A stretch of DNA of 64,000 bases from Spirosoma endophyticum (GCF_900112365.1 NZ_FOLQ01000005.1:280562-344561), one strand, 5' to 3'; shown: positions 27,183-36,366, counted from the stretch's first letter. Numbers and translations: made by a program. The notes: generated from the letters alone by a model not told the origin.

Positions 27183-28868
27183 ATGTTAGAAAAATCAATT
27201 GGCTTCAGGCGGCAGCTAGTGGCCTATTTACTCAGTCTGTTACTCACTTACTCACTCACTGCAACTGCGCACATTGGTAGTGCGGGTGTCGTTGTACAAA
27301 AACAAGCGGGTAAATATCAGTTATTAATCAGCATAAAACCACCCGACGTAGTACCAGGAACGGCTAGCATTACCGTATTTGTAGAGCAGGGTAGTGTGAC
27401 TACTATTGGTGCCCGACCAATTTATTTTAATGCCGGGGATAAGGGCGCTCCTACCCATGATATACTAAAGTCAATCAGTGCCAGTCGCTACGAAGGGGAT
27501 GTTTGGCTAATGGAATCTGGTTCGTCAAGCATTGAGTTAAGTATCGATGGGCCTGACGGAAAACAACAGATAGTCGTGCCTGTGATGGCTGTGGCAACAG
27601 CCCTGCGTGATATGCCTGAAGGAACGGGTATTGGCTTAGCAGCCATGGGATTATTATTAATCGTGATGTTGATTACAATTATCGGGGCTAGTAATGCCGA
27701 TGCGCTTGTATTACCCGATCATCAAATACCAACAACGCTCCGGCGTCGGCGCTGGTTAGGTATGGGTGTCGGATTAATAATGGTCACGCTACTGTTAACA
27801 GGTTGGCGGTCATGGTGGACTAGTAAAGCAGAAGATTATCGGAATGTACAGCTCTACCGACCAATGTCTATCCATGCATCGGTACGTATTGCAGATAACC
27901 ACCGGCAACTGTCGATTCTATTTGACACCACTAGCTTCGGAAAGAGCCGGCGCAACCAACGGACCTTAAGCTACCTCATTCCCGACCACGGCAAGTTGAT
28001 GCACACGTTTATGGTCCGAATCCCGGGATTAGATGCATTTGCTCATTTGCATCCCAACAGGAACGATACGTTACACTACGCTGCGACGCTCCCCTCACTA
28101 CCGGGGGGCAAATACATTCTATTTTCAGACGTCGTGTACAGAAGTGGTTTCGCTGAAACCCTGACCGATACGGTGGACGTTCCTTCGCCAAAAATCACGG
28201 CTGAAACAGCGGCCAACGTCAAACCCTCCGATCCAGACGATAGCTGGCTCGTTGCTGAATCTATGGGGGTAAAAGCCAATGCAGTGAACGTACCACATTT
28301 AGATAACGATATGGTCGTTTGTGGAAAACCCGGTGCCAGTACAAAGCTCTCAGATGGCTCATCCATGCTCTGGATGGACAAACCTGCACAAATTCTGGAA
28401 GCAGGCAAGTTATACACGCTGAAATTCGCGGTAGCCGATTCTATAGGGAAAGCGACGCCTTTGGAACCCTATTTGGGTATGGATGGTCATGCCGTCATTC
28501 TGCGTTCAGATGGTAGTGTCTATATTCATTTGCATCCAGTTGGTACGTATTCGATGGCTGCGGAAGAGTCATTAGTGAGACGCATCTCCGACACCGCCCG
28601 AACCTTTCGTTATCCCAACGCAACGCATTTTCGTGATAGCATCGACGCTTACGTTGCCAAACTTAAAGCGCTGCCTGAAGGCGAAAAAAATCGGTTGCTT
28701 ATGGCTGAAATGCCGGGTATGAGCCATCCCATGAAAACGAACAATATGGTTGAGTTCCCTTATGCTTTCCCGCGAGCGGGTCATTATCGGATTTGGGTTC
28801 AGGTGAAACGGAATGGCCGGGTTTTAACGGGCGTGTTTGATACGCAAGTCAATGAATCGCTATTATAA
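27183..28868 (+). CDS. Membrane-anchored exported protein with mature N-terminal His, two HLHP domains and a Met-rich motif
   Basis: A protein of 561 residues. The signal peptide ends A-T-A at residues 27-29, so the mature chain would start with His30 (HIGSAG), as in PmoB, CopC and histidine-brace proteins. An exported beta domain (30-140) is followed by two membrane helices (147-169 and 191-212) and a second exported region. That region holds two related copies: H269, H274 and H288-L-H290-P in the first, H436 and H449-L-H451-P in the second. Near the end M507, M510, M513, H515, M517 and M522 form a methionine-rich cluster like those of copper chaperones. The order domain, two helices, domain recalls PmoB. 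It is translated right after the partner gene. Copper binding is inferred; YtkA-like domains are an alternative description. Confidence 0.6.
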   Translation: MLEKSIGFRRQLVAYLLSLLLTYSLTATAHIGSAGVVVQKQAGKYQLLISIKPPDVVPGTASITVFVEQGSVTTIGARPIYFNAGDKGAPTHDILKSISASRYEGDVWLMESGSSSIELSIDGPDGKQQIVVPVMAVATALRDMPEGTGIGLAAMGLLLIVMLITIIGASNADALVLPDHQIPTTLRRRRWLGMGVGLIMVTLLLTGWRSWWTSKAEDYRNVQLYRPMSIHASVRIADNHRQLSILFDTTSFGKSRRNQRTLSYLIPDHGKLMHTFMVRIPGLDAFAHLHPNRNDTLHYAATLPSLPGGKYILFSDVVYRSGFAETLTDTVDVPSPKITAETAANVKPSDPDDSWLVAESMGVKANAVNVPHLDNDMVVCGKPGASTKLSDGSSMLWMDKPAQILEAGKLYTLKFAVADSIGKATPLEPYLGMDGHAVILRSDGSVYIHLHPVGTYSMAAEESLVRRISDTARTFRYPNATHFRDSIDAYVAKLKALPEGEKNRLLMAEMPGMSHPMKTNNMVEFPYAFPRAGHYRIWVQVKRNGRVLTGVFDTQVNESLL

Positions 28869-28947
28869 TTTAGACCGTAACTCATTCAGAATCAGTTTTT
28901 GGCTATTTTTTGATAGGTAGTATAGAAAATATTTTTAGCTGAAGGGC

Positions 28948-28977
28948 TTGACAAACGTCAAAAACAATCTAAATTTG
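28948..28977 (+). promoter_or_regulatory. Promoter of the tRNA-Gly gene
   Basis: TTG at 28948-28950, exactly 19 bases, then TAAATTTG at 28970-28977: an exact TTG-N19-TAnnTTTG match 38 bases before the tRNA. Confidence 0.75.
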
Positions 28978-29015
28978 CATCCACAATTCGCCAATGGACT
29001 GGCAAATTGTATAAC

Positions 29016-29091
29016 GCGAAAGTAGCTCAGCTGGTAGAGCGCGACCTTGCCAAGGTCGAGGTCGCGGGTTCGAACCCCGTCTTTCGCTCCA
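29016..29091 (+). tRNA. tRNA-Gly (GCC)
   Basis: A full 76-base cloverleaf. The acceptor stem GCGAAAG pairs with CTTTCGC, the discriminator is T and the CCA tail is encoded. D stem GCTC/GAGC, anticodon stem CGACC/GGTCG with loop TTGCCAA (anticodon GCC), T arm with GTTCGAAC. An exact promoter lies upstream and a terminator eight bases downstream. Confidence 0.96.
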
Positions 29092-29098
29092 CAAAGAG

Positions 29099-29121
29099 GC
29101 ACCGACCACGGTGCTTTTTTT
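29099..29121 (+). terminator. Terminator between the two tRNA genes
   Basis: Stem GCACCG / CGGTGC with a four-base loop and seven T. Confidence 0.8.
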
Positions 29122-29146
29122 GTAAATGCCGCTTCGGCGGATAAAT

Positions 29147-29231
29147 GCCGGGATGGTGGAATCGGTAGACACGCCGGACTTAAAATCCTGTGGGCCTCAA
29201 GCCCGTGCGGGTTCGACTCCCGCTCCTGGTA
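29147..29231 (+). tRNA. tRNA-Leu (TAA)
   Basis: An 85-base class II tRNA with a long variable arm. Acceptor GCCGGGA pairs with TCCTGGT (two G-T pairs) and the discriminator is A. The anticodon stem GGACT/AATCC-type loop shows TAA, decoding UUA leucine. The CCA tail is not encoded. A strong terminator follows directly. Confidence 0.93.
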
Positions 29232-29267
29232 CAAAAATAGCCCCTGAAATTCAGGGGCTATTTTTGT
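29230..29267 (+). terminator. Terminator after tRNA-Leu
   Basis: Near-perfect inverted repeat TACAAAAATAGCCCCTGA with a short loop; five T follow the G+C-rich part. It begins at the last base pair of the tRNA. Confidence 0.75.
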
Positions 29268-29602
29268 ACGTACTGTAGCGACTCTCATATCTCCTCAAAA
29301 CTATCTATACGCAACAAACATGACTTATTAATCGATTAAGCGCCATCTCTTATTACGTTATATTGATCGCTTCCCAGGATTTACTGATTTTGTAAAATTC
29401 CTTCTTGTACATTTTGTTTTGATTTGTATATTTGAAACCGTTGCCAAATACAAATCAATCATAAATCATTCATTATGAGTAATTTTCAATGATTTTTCTT
29501 GTCCTTGCAACCTCCTTGTCCATCCCGTTTCCTTACATTGTTCACCCTTGCAAGCTGTTCTGACCACTCCTGAAAATGGTGGAGCTGAATGGTGTAGTCC
29601 TT
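29232..29602. other. Intergenic region before the SNF2 helicase
   Basis: About 370 A+T-rich bases without a gene. They hold the tRNA-Leu terminator and an exact promoter at 29405-29434. The predicted leader to the helicase start is about 160 bases. Nothing else is recognised. Confidence 0.6.
29405..29434 (+). promoter_or_regulatory. Promoter of the SNF2 helicase gene
   Basis: TTG at 29405-29407, 19-base spacer, TATATTTG at 29427-29434: exact TTG-N19-TAnnTTTG. Confidence 0.65.
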
Positions 29603-32593
29603 ATGAAAGTTTCGCCGTTGCAACCGTTTCAAATCGTGTATTCATTGCTGGATCACGAGTTTCTGGGTTACTTAATCGAGGCTTTCGTCGTACAACGTAA
29701 CAGCCGGGGGGAACTTACACTACAGAACCAGACACTCTCCACGCAAAACGTTGGAGAGTTTGCCAAGGGCTTAGACGAACGTGATTTTGAACTGGTAAAA
29801 CTCATCGACAGTATTCAGCAGGACACGATCGTTAAAAAATTCAATACCAGGAAGTTGCCCGCCGTTGATTTCTTTCTGAAAGTATATGATCTACAGAAAG
29901 GTGACAAGATTGTGCAGGAAGCTATTGGTAGCTATCTGGAGCATATAAAAGCTCAGATTATGGGGTTGCTGCCTGGCAAACCTTTTTATATTATGGGCAA
30001 CGACGGTAATCCAGCCTGGGAATCTATCATCTGGATGCCTGAACCAGCAAAGGTTCATTTTCACTTCGTTCGTAATGCCGACTCTACGCACTATTTCCCG
30101 ATCATCCGTTATCCAGTTGGTCCACGCGAAGCTGGCGAAACTGAACGTGTAGTCTTTCAATTTAAAGATGCGCTGATGATTTGTGATGAGCCTGCCTACA
30201 TGATGGTTGGCCATCGATTATATCATTTTAGCAAAAATGTGGATGGTAAAAAATTGCGCCCATTCTTCACAAAAAACCACATTATCATTCCGCGCAATAT
30301 TGAGCAGCAATACTACGAACGGTTTGTTACCCAACTCATTGCATCGTACGATGTCTACGCAAACGGATTCGAGATCCGGTCCGAAGTTCTGGAGCCAATG
30401 CCTGTGCTAACGGTTTCGGAGATGGTTCAGCCAAGTCGTTTAGTGCCAGCAGCAATTCATCAAAATGGAACCGCCGTAGCCGATCTAGCCGATAAGGATG
30501 CAGACGCAAGCCAGCGTATCATGTTCGATCTGTCGTTTCAATATGGCGATTTTATGTTTCACTTCGACAGTTTTGGGACAACGGCCAATGTGAGTCTTGA
30601 AAAGAAAAACGACGAGTATATTTTCCACAAAATTCGCCGGGATCAACGGTTGGAACGGCAAAAACTGGCGTTGCTACGTGAGACAGGGCTTGATCTACGT
30701 AATGGGCAACTGGCACTATCGAAAGCAGAAGCTTTTTCCTGGCTTTCTACGAATGGGAATCAAATTCGGGAAACAGGCTTTGTCATTCGGCAGGATGCGC
30801 AGGACACGAAACGATATTTTCTGGGCTATTCGACGATCAACGTTTCCATTCAGGAGGGTCGCGACTGGTTTGATATTTATGCTCATGTTCGCTTCGGTGA
30901 GTTTGACATTCCGTTTCTGAAGCTCCGAAAGCTTATCCTCAACAAAAAGCACGAGTTCACATTGCCCAACGGCGAGATTGCCGTTATTCCGGATGCCTGG
31001 TTCACCAAATATTCGGAACTCTTCGGGTTTATAGAACACATTGATGGCCCCGACGCTGATGGGCAACTGGTGCTGCAAAAGCACCACCTCGCACTGGTTC
31101 AGGAACTGGAGCGCGATAATCTGGCGACAACGGTTATTACGCGCAAACTGGAAGGATTGCGGAATTTTGAAGAAATCGAATCCTTTCCGTTACCAGCCCA
31201 TTTCAACGGCACACTACGTCCCTACCAACACGCAGGGTACGACTGGATGAATTTCCTGCGGCAATATCACTTCGGGGGTTGTTTGGCCGATGACATGGGA
31301 CTAGGAAAAACCGTAATGACGCTGGCTATGCTTCAGGGGCAGAAAGAAGCGGGTATACTGGAGCCAAGTTTGCTGGTTATGCCAACATCCCTGCTCTACA
31401 ACTGGGAACTGGAAGCTAAGAAATTCACGCCCGACCTGCGCGTGATGGTGTATACGGGTACGTATCGTGATAAGAATATGGCTCAGTTCGACAACTACGA
31501 CCTGATTCTGACATCATATGGTATTGTACGAATTGATATTGACCTGCTGAGCAGTTATCGGTTCAACTACGTCATTCTGGATGAATCGCAGGCAATTAAG
31601 AATCCATCGTCGCACATCACCAAGGCTGTTATGCAACTGAATACGGCATACCGACTTATTCTCACCGGTACACCGCTCGAAAACAGTACGATGGACCTTT
31701 GGTCGCAGATGTCTTTCATTAATCCTGGTTTATTAGGCAATCAGGCATTTTTCAGAAATGAATTTCAGATACCTATCGAAAAGCGACATGACGACTCTAA
31801 AATAGCAAGACTCTATAGTTTGATCAAACCTTTTATGCTTCGGCGTAATAAAGCGCAGGTGGCAACGGATTTGCCGGCGAAAGTAGAAAGCGTATTGTAT
31901 TCAGAAATGACACCTGATCAGGAGAAACAATACGAAGAAGCCAAATCTTATTACCGAAATCTGATTCTGGAGCATATCGAGGAATCAGGGATGGCTAAGT
32001 CGCAAATGATTGTTTTGCAGGGTTTGACCAAGTTGCGGCAGATCGCCAATCACCCGCGCATGGTAGATGCTGATTATGAAGGCGATTCAGGTAAACTTGA
32101 CGACGTACTGATTCGTTTAGACAGTGCGATAATAGAAAATCACAAAGTTCTGGTGTTCAGTCAGTTTATTAAGCATTTGAGTGTTGTTCGGCAATATCTG
32201 AAAGAAAAAAATATTAAATACGCTTATTTAGACGGCTCAACCATCGACCGACAGAGCCAGGTTAAATTATTCCAGACCGACGAATCGGTGAAATTATTCC
32301 TGATTTCGCTGAAGGCAGGTGGTTTAGGCCATAACCTTACCGCTGCCGACTACGTGTTCATTCTAGACCCCTGGTGGAACCCTGCCATCGAGGCTCAGGC
32401 TGTTGACCGAGCCCACCGCATTGGGCAGGATAAAACGGTGTTTACCTACAAATTCATCGCAAAAAATACCGTCGAAGAAAAAATCCTGTCGCTGCAACGA
32501 GCCAAGCAGCAACTTGCCGGTAGTTTAATCACCACGGAAGAGAACTTCATGAAATCGCTAACGAAGGAGGATATTATGGTCTTACTGGAATAA
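29603..32593 (+). CDS. SNF2-family DEAD/DEAH-box ATPase (helicase-like)
   Basis: The start at 29603 (MKVSPLQPFQIVYSLLDHE) is favoured over an ATG nine codons upstream and gives 996 residues. The first 540 residues form a family-specific N-terminal region of unknown function. The SNF2 motor follows: motif I LADDMGLGKT with Lys569, motif II DESQAIKN near 660, motif III LTGTPLENS, and motifs V-VI in the second lobe (LKAGGLGHNLTAADYVF and AVDRAHRIGQ near 936). Such proteins move along double-stranded DNA or displace proteins, for example RNA polymerase. The gene has its own exact promoter. The same form is common in Bacteroidota and is probably a housekeeping gene. Confidence 0.92.
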   Translation: MKVSPLQPFQIVYSLLDHEFLGYLIEAFVVQRNSRGELTLQNQTLSTQNVGEFAKGLDERDFELVKLIDSIQQDTIVKKFNTRKLPAVDFFLKVYDLQKGDKIVQEAIGSYLEHIKAQIMGLLPGKPFYIMGNDGNPAWESIIWMPEPAKVHFHFVRNADSTHYFPIIRYPVGPREAGETERVVFQFKDALMICDEPAYMMVGHRLYHFSKNVDGKKLRPFFTKNHIIIPRNIEQQYYERFVTQLIASYDVYANGFEIRSEVLEPMPVLTVSEMVQPSRLVPAAIHQNGTAVADLADKDADASQRIMFDLSFQYGDFMFHFDSFGTTANVSLEKKNDEYIFHKIRRDQRLERQKLALLRETGLDLRNGQLALSKAEAFSWLSTNGNQIRETGFVIRQDAQDTKRYFLGYSTINVSIQEGRDWFDIYAHVRFGEFDIPFLKLRKLILNKKHEFTLPNGEIAVIPDAWFTKYSELFGFIEHIDGPDADGQLVLQKHHLALVQELERDNLATTVITRKLEGLRNFEEIESFPLPAHFNGTLRPYQHAGYDWMNFLRQYHFGGCLADDMGLGKTVMTLAMLQGQKEAGILEPSLLVMPTSLLYNWELEAKKFTPDLRVMVYTGTYRDKNMAQFDNYDLILTSYGIVRIDIDLLSSYRFNYVILDESQAIKNPSSHITKAVMQLNTAYRLILTGTPLENSTMDLWSQMSFINPGLLGNQAFFRNEFQIPIEKRHDDSKIARLYSLIKPFMLRRNKAQVATDLPAKVESVLYSEMTPDQEKQYEEAKSYYRNLILEHIEESGMAKSQMIVLQGLTKLRQIANHPRMVDADYEGDSGKLDDVLIRLDSAIIENHKVLVFSQFIKHLSVVRQYLKEKNIKYAYLDGSTIDRQSQVKLFQTDESVKLFLISLKAGGLGHNLTAADYVFILDPWWNPAIEAQAVDRAHRIGQDKTVFTYKFIAKNTVEEKILSLQRAKQQLAGSLITTEENFMKSLTKEDIMVLLE

Positions 32594-32674
32594 GCCGCGG
32601 AATAAAATCAGCAAAATTTGAGAAGATATGAGCGTAGAATAGTTATGTATTCACTCATACTAAAAACTCGATTT

Positions 32675-32851
32675 ATGAATGTCAAAAGTGTGTTCGGTAT
32701 TATCCTGACGCTGATCGGCCTGGTTGGCCTAGTTTACGGAGGCATCGATTTTACGAAAGGCGGGGTCTCTCAGGCGTCGTTTGTTTATATAATTTTAGGC
32801 GGTATTTTCTTTTTTTCGGGCATCAGCCTTATTCGTGGTACAAAAGCGTAA
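32675..32851 (+). CDS. Small two-helix membrane protein
   Basis: With the start at 32675 the protein has 58 residues and two hydrophobic segments (VFGIILTLIGLVGLVYGG and FVYIILGGIFFFSGISLI). The last residues are basic (RGTKA). It starts 81 bases after the helicase stop. Similar small proteins are common in this phylum and have no known role. The coding call rests on the helix pattern and clean start. Confidence 0.6.
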   Translation: MNVKSVFGIILTLIGLVGLVYGGIDFTKGGVSQASFVYIILGGIFFFSGISLIRGTKA

Positions 32852-32879
32852 GGCTGAATACTACCAATTCACCTTCCTT

Positions 32880-33392
32880 CTACCTCAGATATACACCCAT
32901 CTGCTTTTCATCGCTCAGCACTACGTCAACATGTTCCGTTAACGTAGTGCTGAGTTCGTAGCCTTTATAATCGGCCGCAACCGGGTAGCGTGGGTGATTC
33001 CGATCAATCAAAACAGCCACCTGCAGTTTACGGACAGGCACACTCAGAAACGGTTGCAAACTAAAGGCCAGGGTGCGGCCCGTATATAACACATCGTCTA
33101 CAACAATAACGACCGTATCGGTATAGTCATTCATAGCGCGATCAGGTCGAACAGGTGGCTGGGCTCTCTGCGATTTATTCAGGTCAAGTTGAATCAAATC
33201 GACTGAAAACGGAGCAATAGTCTGCAATTCACCTGCTAAAGCCTGGGCCAGTACGTAGCCTTCTCCCGATATGCCAGCCAGTAGCAGGGCCGGTTCTTCA
33301 AAATTATTCTCGTAAATCTGAAACGCTATTCGCCTGATTTTCTGGCGAATTTGTTCAGCGTTCAGGACAAGCGTCGACAAGCCGGTGTTCAT
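32880..33392 (-). CDS. PyrR-like phosphoribosyltransferase family protein
   Basis: A protein of 170 residues with the type I phosphoribosyltransferase fold. The PRPP-binding loop is VVIVVDDVLYTGRTL. Its size, and the phrase VAVLIDRNHPRYPVAADYKG, match the PyrR group (dual regulator and uracil phosphoribosyltransferase). No pyrimidine gene is near, so a regulatory role is uncertain. It probably acts in the cytoplasm on nucleobases or as a regulator. Confidence 0.85.
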   Translation of the reverse strand: MNTGLSTLVLNAEQIRQKIRRIAFQIYENNFEEPALLLAGISGEGYVLAQALAGELQTIAPFSVDLIQLDLNKSQRAQPPVRPDRAMNDYTDTVVIVVDDVLYTGRTLAFSLQPFLSVPVRKLQVAVLIDRNHPRYPVAADYKGYELSTTLTEHVDVVLSDEKQMGVYLR

Positions 33393-33526
33393 AAAATAAG
33401 CGAAAAATGTATTGACTACGTAAAGATGAGAAAAAGCTGTTAGGCAATGAAATACATCATACCGCCAATATCATACAGCATGGATTCTAAATCGCTGTAT
33501 CTTTGTCTGTTCATGTAGAAGTAACT

Positions 33527-34114
33527 ATGATTGTTAAGACCAAAAAATACGCGTTAGACCAAAAAACGTATATTAACATCGCCCTAAGACAGTGGGTGAA
33601 AGACAACTGGAAATGGGCGTTTGTGCCACTGGCTCTGATTATTCTGAACGTCATTCTGAACCTGACGAAAGTCTATCCTAATTACTGGATTTACATCGTT
33701 ATTGTGCTGCTCACGATTTTGTATGTTTTATTCTGGGCCGTACAGATTACGGGTATTGCCCAAATGGAGCAGAGCAAAGCCTTATTTCAGAAATATGTTT
33801 ATGAAATTGACAGCCGTCAGATTCTCATGCGGATTAACGCTAAAGAAGGCGGCATTCTGAAATGGAACCAGATTAACAGTGTCATTAAAGATAAAGACGC
33901 CTACATTTTATTTCTGGATAATGCCGAGGCCATGGCAAATGTCAAGGCCAGCTGGATCGCTAAAATTGTAACGAAAGGGCTGGCCAAAGCGCAGTTCCTG
34001 TATCTGCCGTTCAATATCTTCACCAGCGATAATGACCTGCGTTTCACCGATGCGCTGCTGAAACGCAAAGGGCTGTTGCCAGGTAGCGTTCCCGCTGAGA
34101 CTGCGGTGAAATAG
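33527..34114 (+). CDS. YcxB-like membrane protein
   Basis: The start at 33527 gives 195 residues. Two membrane segments lie at about 35-77 (WAFVPLALIILNVILNL and YWIYIVIVLLTILYVLFW). A soluble C-terminal domain follows (YEIDSRQILMRINAKEGGILKWNQI, quoted up to its core; AYILFLDN), matching the YcxB-type PH-like domain. The function is unknown. It ends in a bidirectional terminator shared with the next gene. Confidence 0.75.
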   Translation: MIVKTKKYALDQKTYINIALRQWVKDNWKWAFVPLALIILNVILNLTKVYPNYWIYIVIVLLTILYVLFWAVQITGIAQMEQSKALFQKYVYEIDSRQILMRINAKEGGILKWNQINSVIKDKDAYILFLDNAEAMANVKASWIAKIVTKGLAKAQFLYLPFNIFTSDNDLRFTDALLKRKGLLPGSVPAETAVK

Positions 34115-34131
34115 AAAATTGACACGTAGCA

Positions 34132-34180
34132 AAAAGCCTCCCATGGATAACGAATGTAGTGTTATCGATGGGAGGCTTTT
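34132..34180. terminator. Bidirectional terminator
   Basis: Stem AAAAGCCTCCCAT-x-GATAAC pairs with GTTATC-x-ATGGGAGGCTTTT, between convergent genes at 34114 and 34209. A- and T-runs flank it on both sides. Confidence 0.8.
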
Positions 34181-34208
34181 CTATGTACAATTTATATCGT
34201 CCCGAAGC

Positions 34209-34616
34209 TTATTTGGCTTGATCTGTGAAATCCAGAACCGTCAAATCGGCTATCCACGGCCCAACGATCGTACCGAACTCTTTATGGGCGGGATGGGGTA
34301 AATAAGCATCGCGATCTTTTTCGGAATCGAACGTCAGCACAAATCCATGCGTCAATCCATGCGCGTGATTTTCGGGGCTATTGTTCGTACCCCATTTCAA
34401 GTCCTTAATCTCTTTAATTTTTGACGGAAGCGCCTGAAAGGCATCCAGGATTTCCTTCAGTTTCGCGGGCGTTGTTTCGGGTTTAAACTTAAATAGTACA
34501 ATGTGCTGTACGCTGGTAGCTTTCATCTTTTTTGCAGGAGGTTCACTATTAAAATTGTGAGCGTATGTCGTGACGGACAAGAGCGCCAAAGCCACGAGCG
34601 TAATAAGGTGTTTCAT
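34209..34616 (-). CDS. Exported Dabb-domain protein
   Basis: With the start at 34616 the protein has 135 residues. A signal peptide (LITLVALALLSVTTYAHN) comes first. The Dabb domain (stress-responsive alpha/beta barrel, PF07876) covers about 37-133: VQHIVLFKFKPETTPAKLKE at the start, SKIKEIKDLKWGTNNSPEN in the middle and HGFVLTFDSEKDRDAYLPHP near the end. Members form dimers and bind small molecules. Export is unusual for plant-type Dabb proteins but common in this phylum. Function unknown. Confidence 0.85.
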   Translation of the reverse strand: MKHLITLVALALLSVTTYAHNFNSEPPAKKMKATSVQHIVLFKFKPETTPAKLKEILDAFQALPSKIKEIKDLKWGTNNSPENHAHGLTHGFVLTFDSEKDRDAYLPHPAHKEFGTIVGPWIADLTVLDFTDQAK

Positions 34617-34649
34617 AAGACAGTAAGAGTTTTGGATGTAAAGAAAATA

Positions 34650-34679
34650 AAAGTGCCGCCCTACTATGAGCGGCACTTT
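34650..34679 (-). terminator. Probable terminator of icd
   Basis: Stem AAAGTGCCGC / GCGGCACTTT-type with T-rich tail on the minus strand (TTTTATTTT). It lies about 130 bases after the icd stop. A second A+T-rich inverted repeat (AATTTATTTGAT ... ATCAAATAAATT) sits at about 34707-34738. Confidence 0.55.
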
Positions 34680-34809
34680 ATCTGAACCGCACGGGCGGCC
34701 CCGCTGAATTTATTTGATCAGTCAAATCAAATAAATTTACCAAAAGTAACTAGTTAGCAGATAAGACTCTGATAATCAGACAATCTTATTCAGTCAACTA
34801 AATTCCAAT

Positions 34810-36027
34810 TTAGGACAGTTTCGCTTTCAGATTCGTATCCAGCGCTTCGAGGAATTCCTCGGTGTTTACGTACTGCTCACCGGACGTCAGCTTCGTACCA
34901 ACAGGATAAGCCGACAGCGCCAGGTCTTTCGTCATGATGCCACTTTCTACGGTCTCCACACAAACCGCTTCCAACGCATTAGCGAAGTCGATCAGTTGTT
35001 GATTATCATCCAGTTTACCCCGGAAGGCCAGACCACGCGTCCAGGCGTAGATCGACGCAATTGGATTAGTGCTGGTTTTATTTCCTTTCTGGTATTCGCG
35101 GTAGTGGCGCGTTACGGTACCGTGAGCCGCTTCGGCTTCCATTGTCTGGCCATCGGGTGTAACGAGCACCGACGTCATCAGACCCAGCGAACCAAAGCCC
35201 TGCGCGATCGTGTCCGACTGAACGTCGCCGTCGTAGTTTTTGCAGGCCCATACGAAGTTACCTTCCCACTTCAGCGCTGAAGCCACCATGTCGTCGATCA
35301 AACGGTGTTCGTAATGAACTTTACCAGCAAATTCAGTATCGTAGACTTCCTGAAAAATGTCTTTGAAACGACCGTCGTATTTTTTAAGGATTGTGTTTTT
35401 GGTCGACAGGTATAACGGCCAGTTTTTTTGCAGGGCCATGTTGAAACAGGCTTTTGCAAAACCACGAATCGATTCATCGAGGTTATACATACCCATGGCA
35501 ACACCGGCACCGGGGAAGTTGAATACGTCGTATTCCTGTACAGTTCCGTCTTCGCCCTCAAATTTCATGGTCAGCTTCCCTTTGCCTGGCACAACGAAAT
35601 CGGTAGCACGATACTGATCACCAAATGCATGACGGCCAATAATGATCGGTGCTTTCCAGTTGATAACCAGACGTGGTACGTTGCTCATCACGATCGGCTC
35701 GCGGAAAACGGTTCCATCCAGAATATTGCGGATCGTGCCGTTTGGCGATTTCCACATCTGCTTCAGATTGAACTCTTTAACCCGATCTTCATCGGGCGTA
35801 ATGGTGGCACATTTGATACCAACACCGTATTGTTTAATTGCATTGGCCGCATCAATCGTTACCTGGTCATTGGTTTCGTCGCGGTACTCGATGCCAAGAT
35901 CATAGTATTTAATGTCAACGTCAACGTAAGGCAGAATCAGCTTGTCTTTAATAAATTTCCAGATAATACGGGTCATTTCGTCGCCATCCAGTTCGACAAC
36001 CGGATTTGCCACTTTAATTTTTTCCAT
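34810..36027 (-). CDS. icd: NADP-dependent isocitrate dehydrogenase (type II, dimeric)
   Basis: The start at 36027 gives 405 residues ([20 protein letters not shown]). The family marks are the substrate loop [19 protein letters not shown], quoted in part, and the conserved serine-containing [26 protein letters not shown] with the metal-binding aspartates; and the cofactor region [14 protein letters not shown] plus [15 protein letters not shown]. Length and motifs match the eukaryotic-like NADP enzyme found in many Bacteroidota, rather than the E. coli type. It oxidises isocitrate to 2-oxoglutarate in the citrate cycle, in the cytoplasm. A TACTTTTG-type -7 box lies at 36073-36080 on the minus strand. 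Confidence 0.96.
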   Translation of the reverse strand: MEKIKVANPVVELDGDEMTRIIWKFIKDKLILPYVDVDIKYYDLGIEYRDETNDQVTIDAANAIKQYGVGIKCATITPDEDRVKEFNLKQMWKSPNGTIRNILDGTVFREPIVMSNVPRLVINWKAPIIIGRHAFGDQYRATDFVVPGKGKLTMKFEGEDGTVQEYDVFNFPGAGVAMGMYNLDESIRGFAKACFNMALQKNWPLYLSTKNTILKKYDGRFKDIFQEVYDTEFAGKVHYEHRLIDDMVASALKWEGNFVWACKNYDGDVQSDTIAQGFGSLGLMTSVLVTPDGQTMEAEAAHGTVTRHYREYQKGNKTSTNPIASIYAWTRGLAFRGKLDDNQQLIDFANALEAVCVETVESGIMTKDLALSAYPVGTKLTSGEQYVNTEEFLEALDTNLKAKLS

Positions 36028-36366
36028 TTGACTAAGGTATAAACGATTGAAAACGATACGAAAACTTGGCCGCAAAAGTAGTGAATCTCGCCCAAATATG
36101 GGTACTTCTTCTTTGATCGGCGACTCCGATTCTACGACACAAGCGCATCAACCAGAGACCTTCTTTCCTAAGGAAACTTTACCAGAATCACGAAAGCCAT
36201 CAATGCCCATATTAAATCCCCAAAATAATAATCTCGTTGATCATTGGCATGGAAAAACAGATTGGAGGAGTTGCTTTTTTTGGTATAAATAAATTAGGTC
36301 ACCGGTTTTAGCCGTATCTTTATCAAGTAAATTACCCAATCATCCTTATAAAATTTGGCATTATCA
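36028..36366. other. Divergent promoter region between icd and the M20 gene
   Basis: About 340 bases. The icd side holds a minus-strand -7-type box CAAAAGTA at 36073-36080. No exact promoter for the M20 gene was found. A short open frame inside has no coding signal that I trust. Confidence 0.5.

Noticed and set aside
29016-29231. tRNA genes as an integration site of a mobile island carrying the copper-motif module
   Set aside because: No integrase, no partial tRNA copy and no flanking direct repeat were found within the window.
28935-29288. A 117-residue minus-strand open frame over the two tRNA genes
   Set aside because: It is the known artefact of reading tRNA genes in antisense and overlaps two confident tRNAs.
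35428-36042. A 204-residue antisense frame over icd
   Set aside because: Shadow of a highly conserved enzyme gene in another frame.
36047-36292. An 81-residue open frame between icd and the M20 gene
   Set aside because: Overlaps the expected icd promoter, has no ribosome site or recognisable domain and a composition unlike its neighbours.
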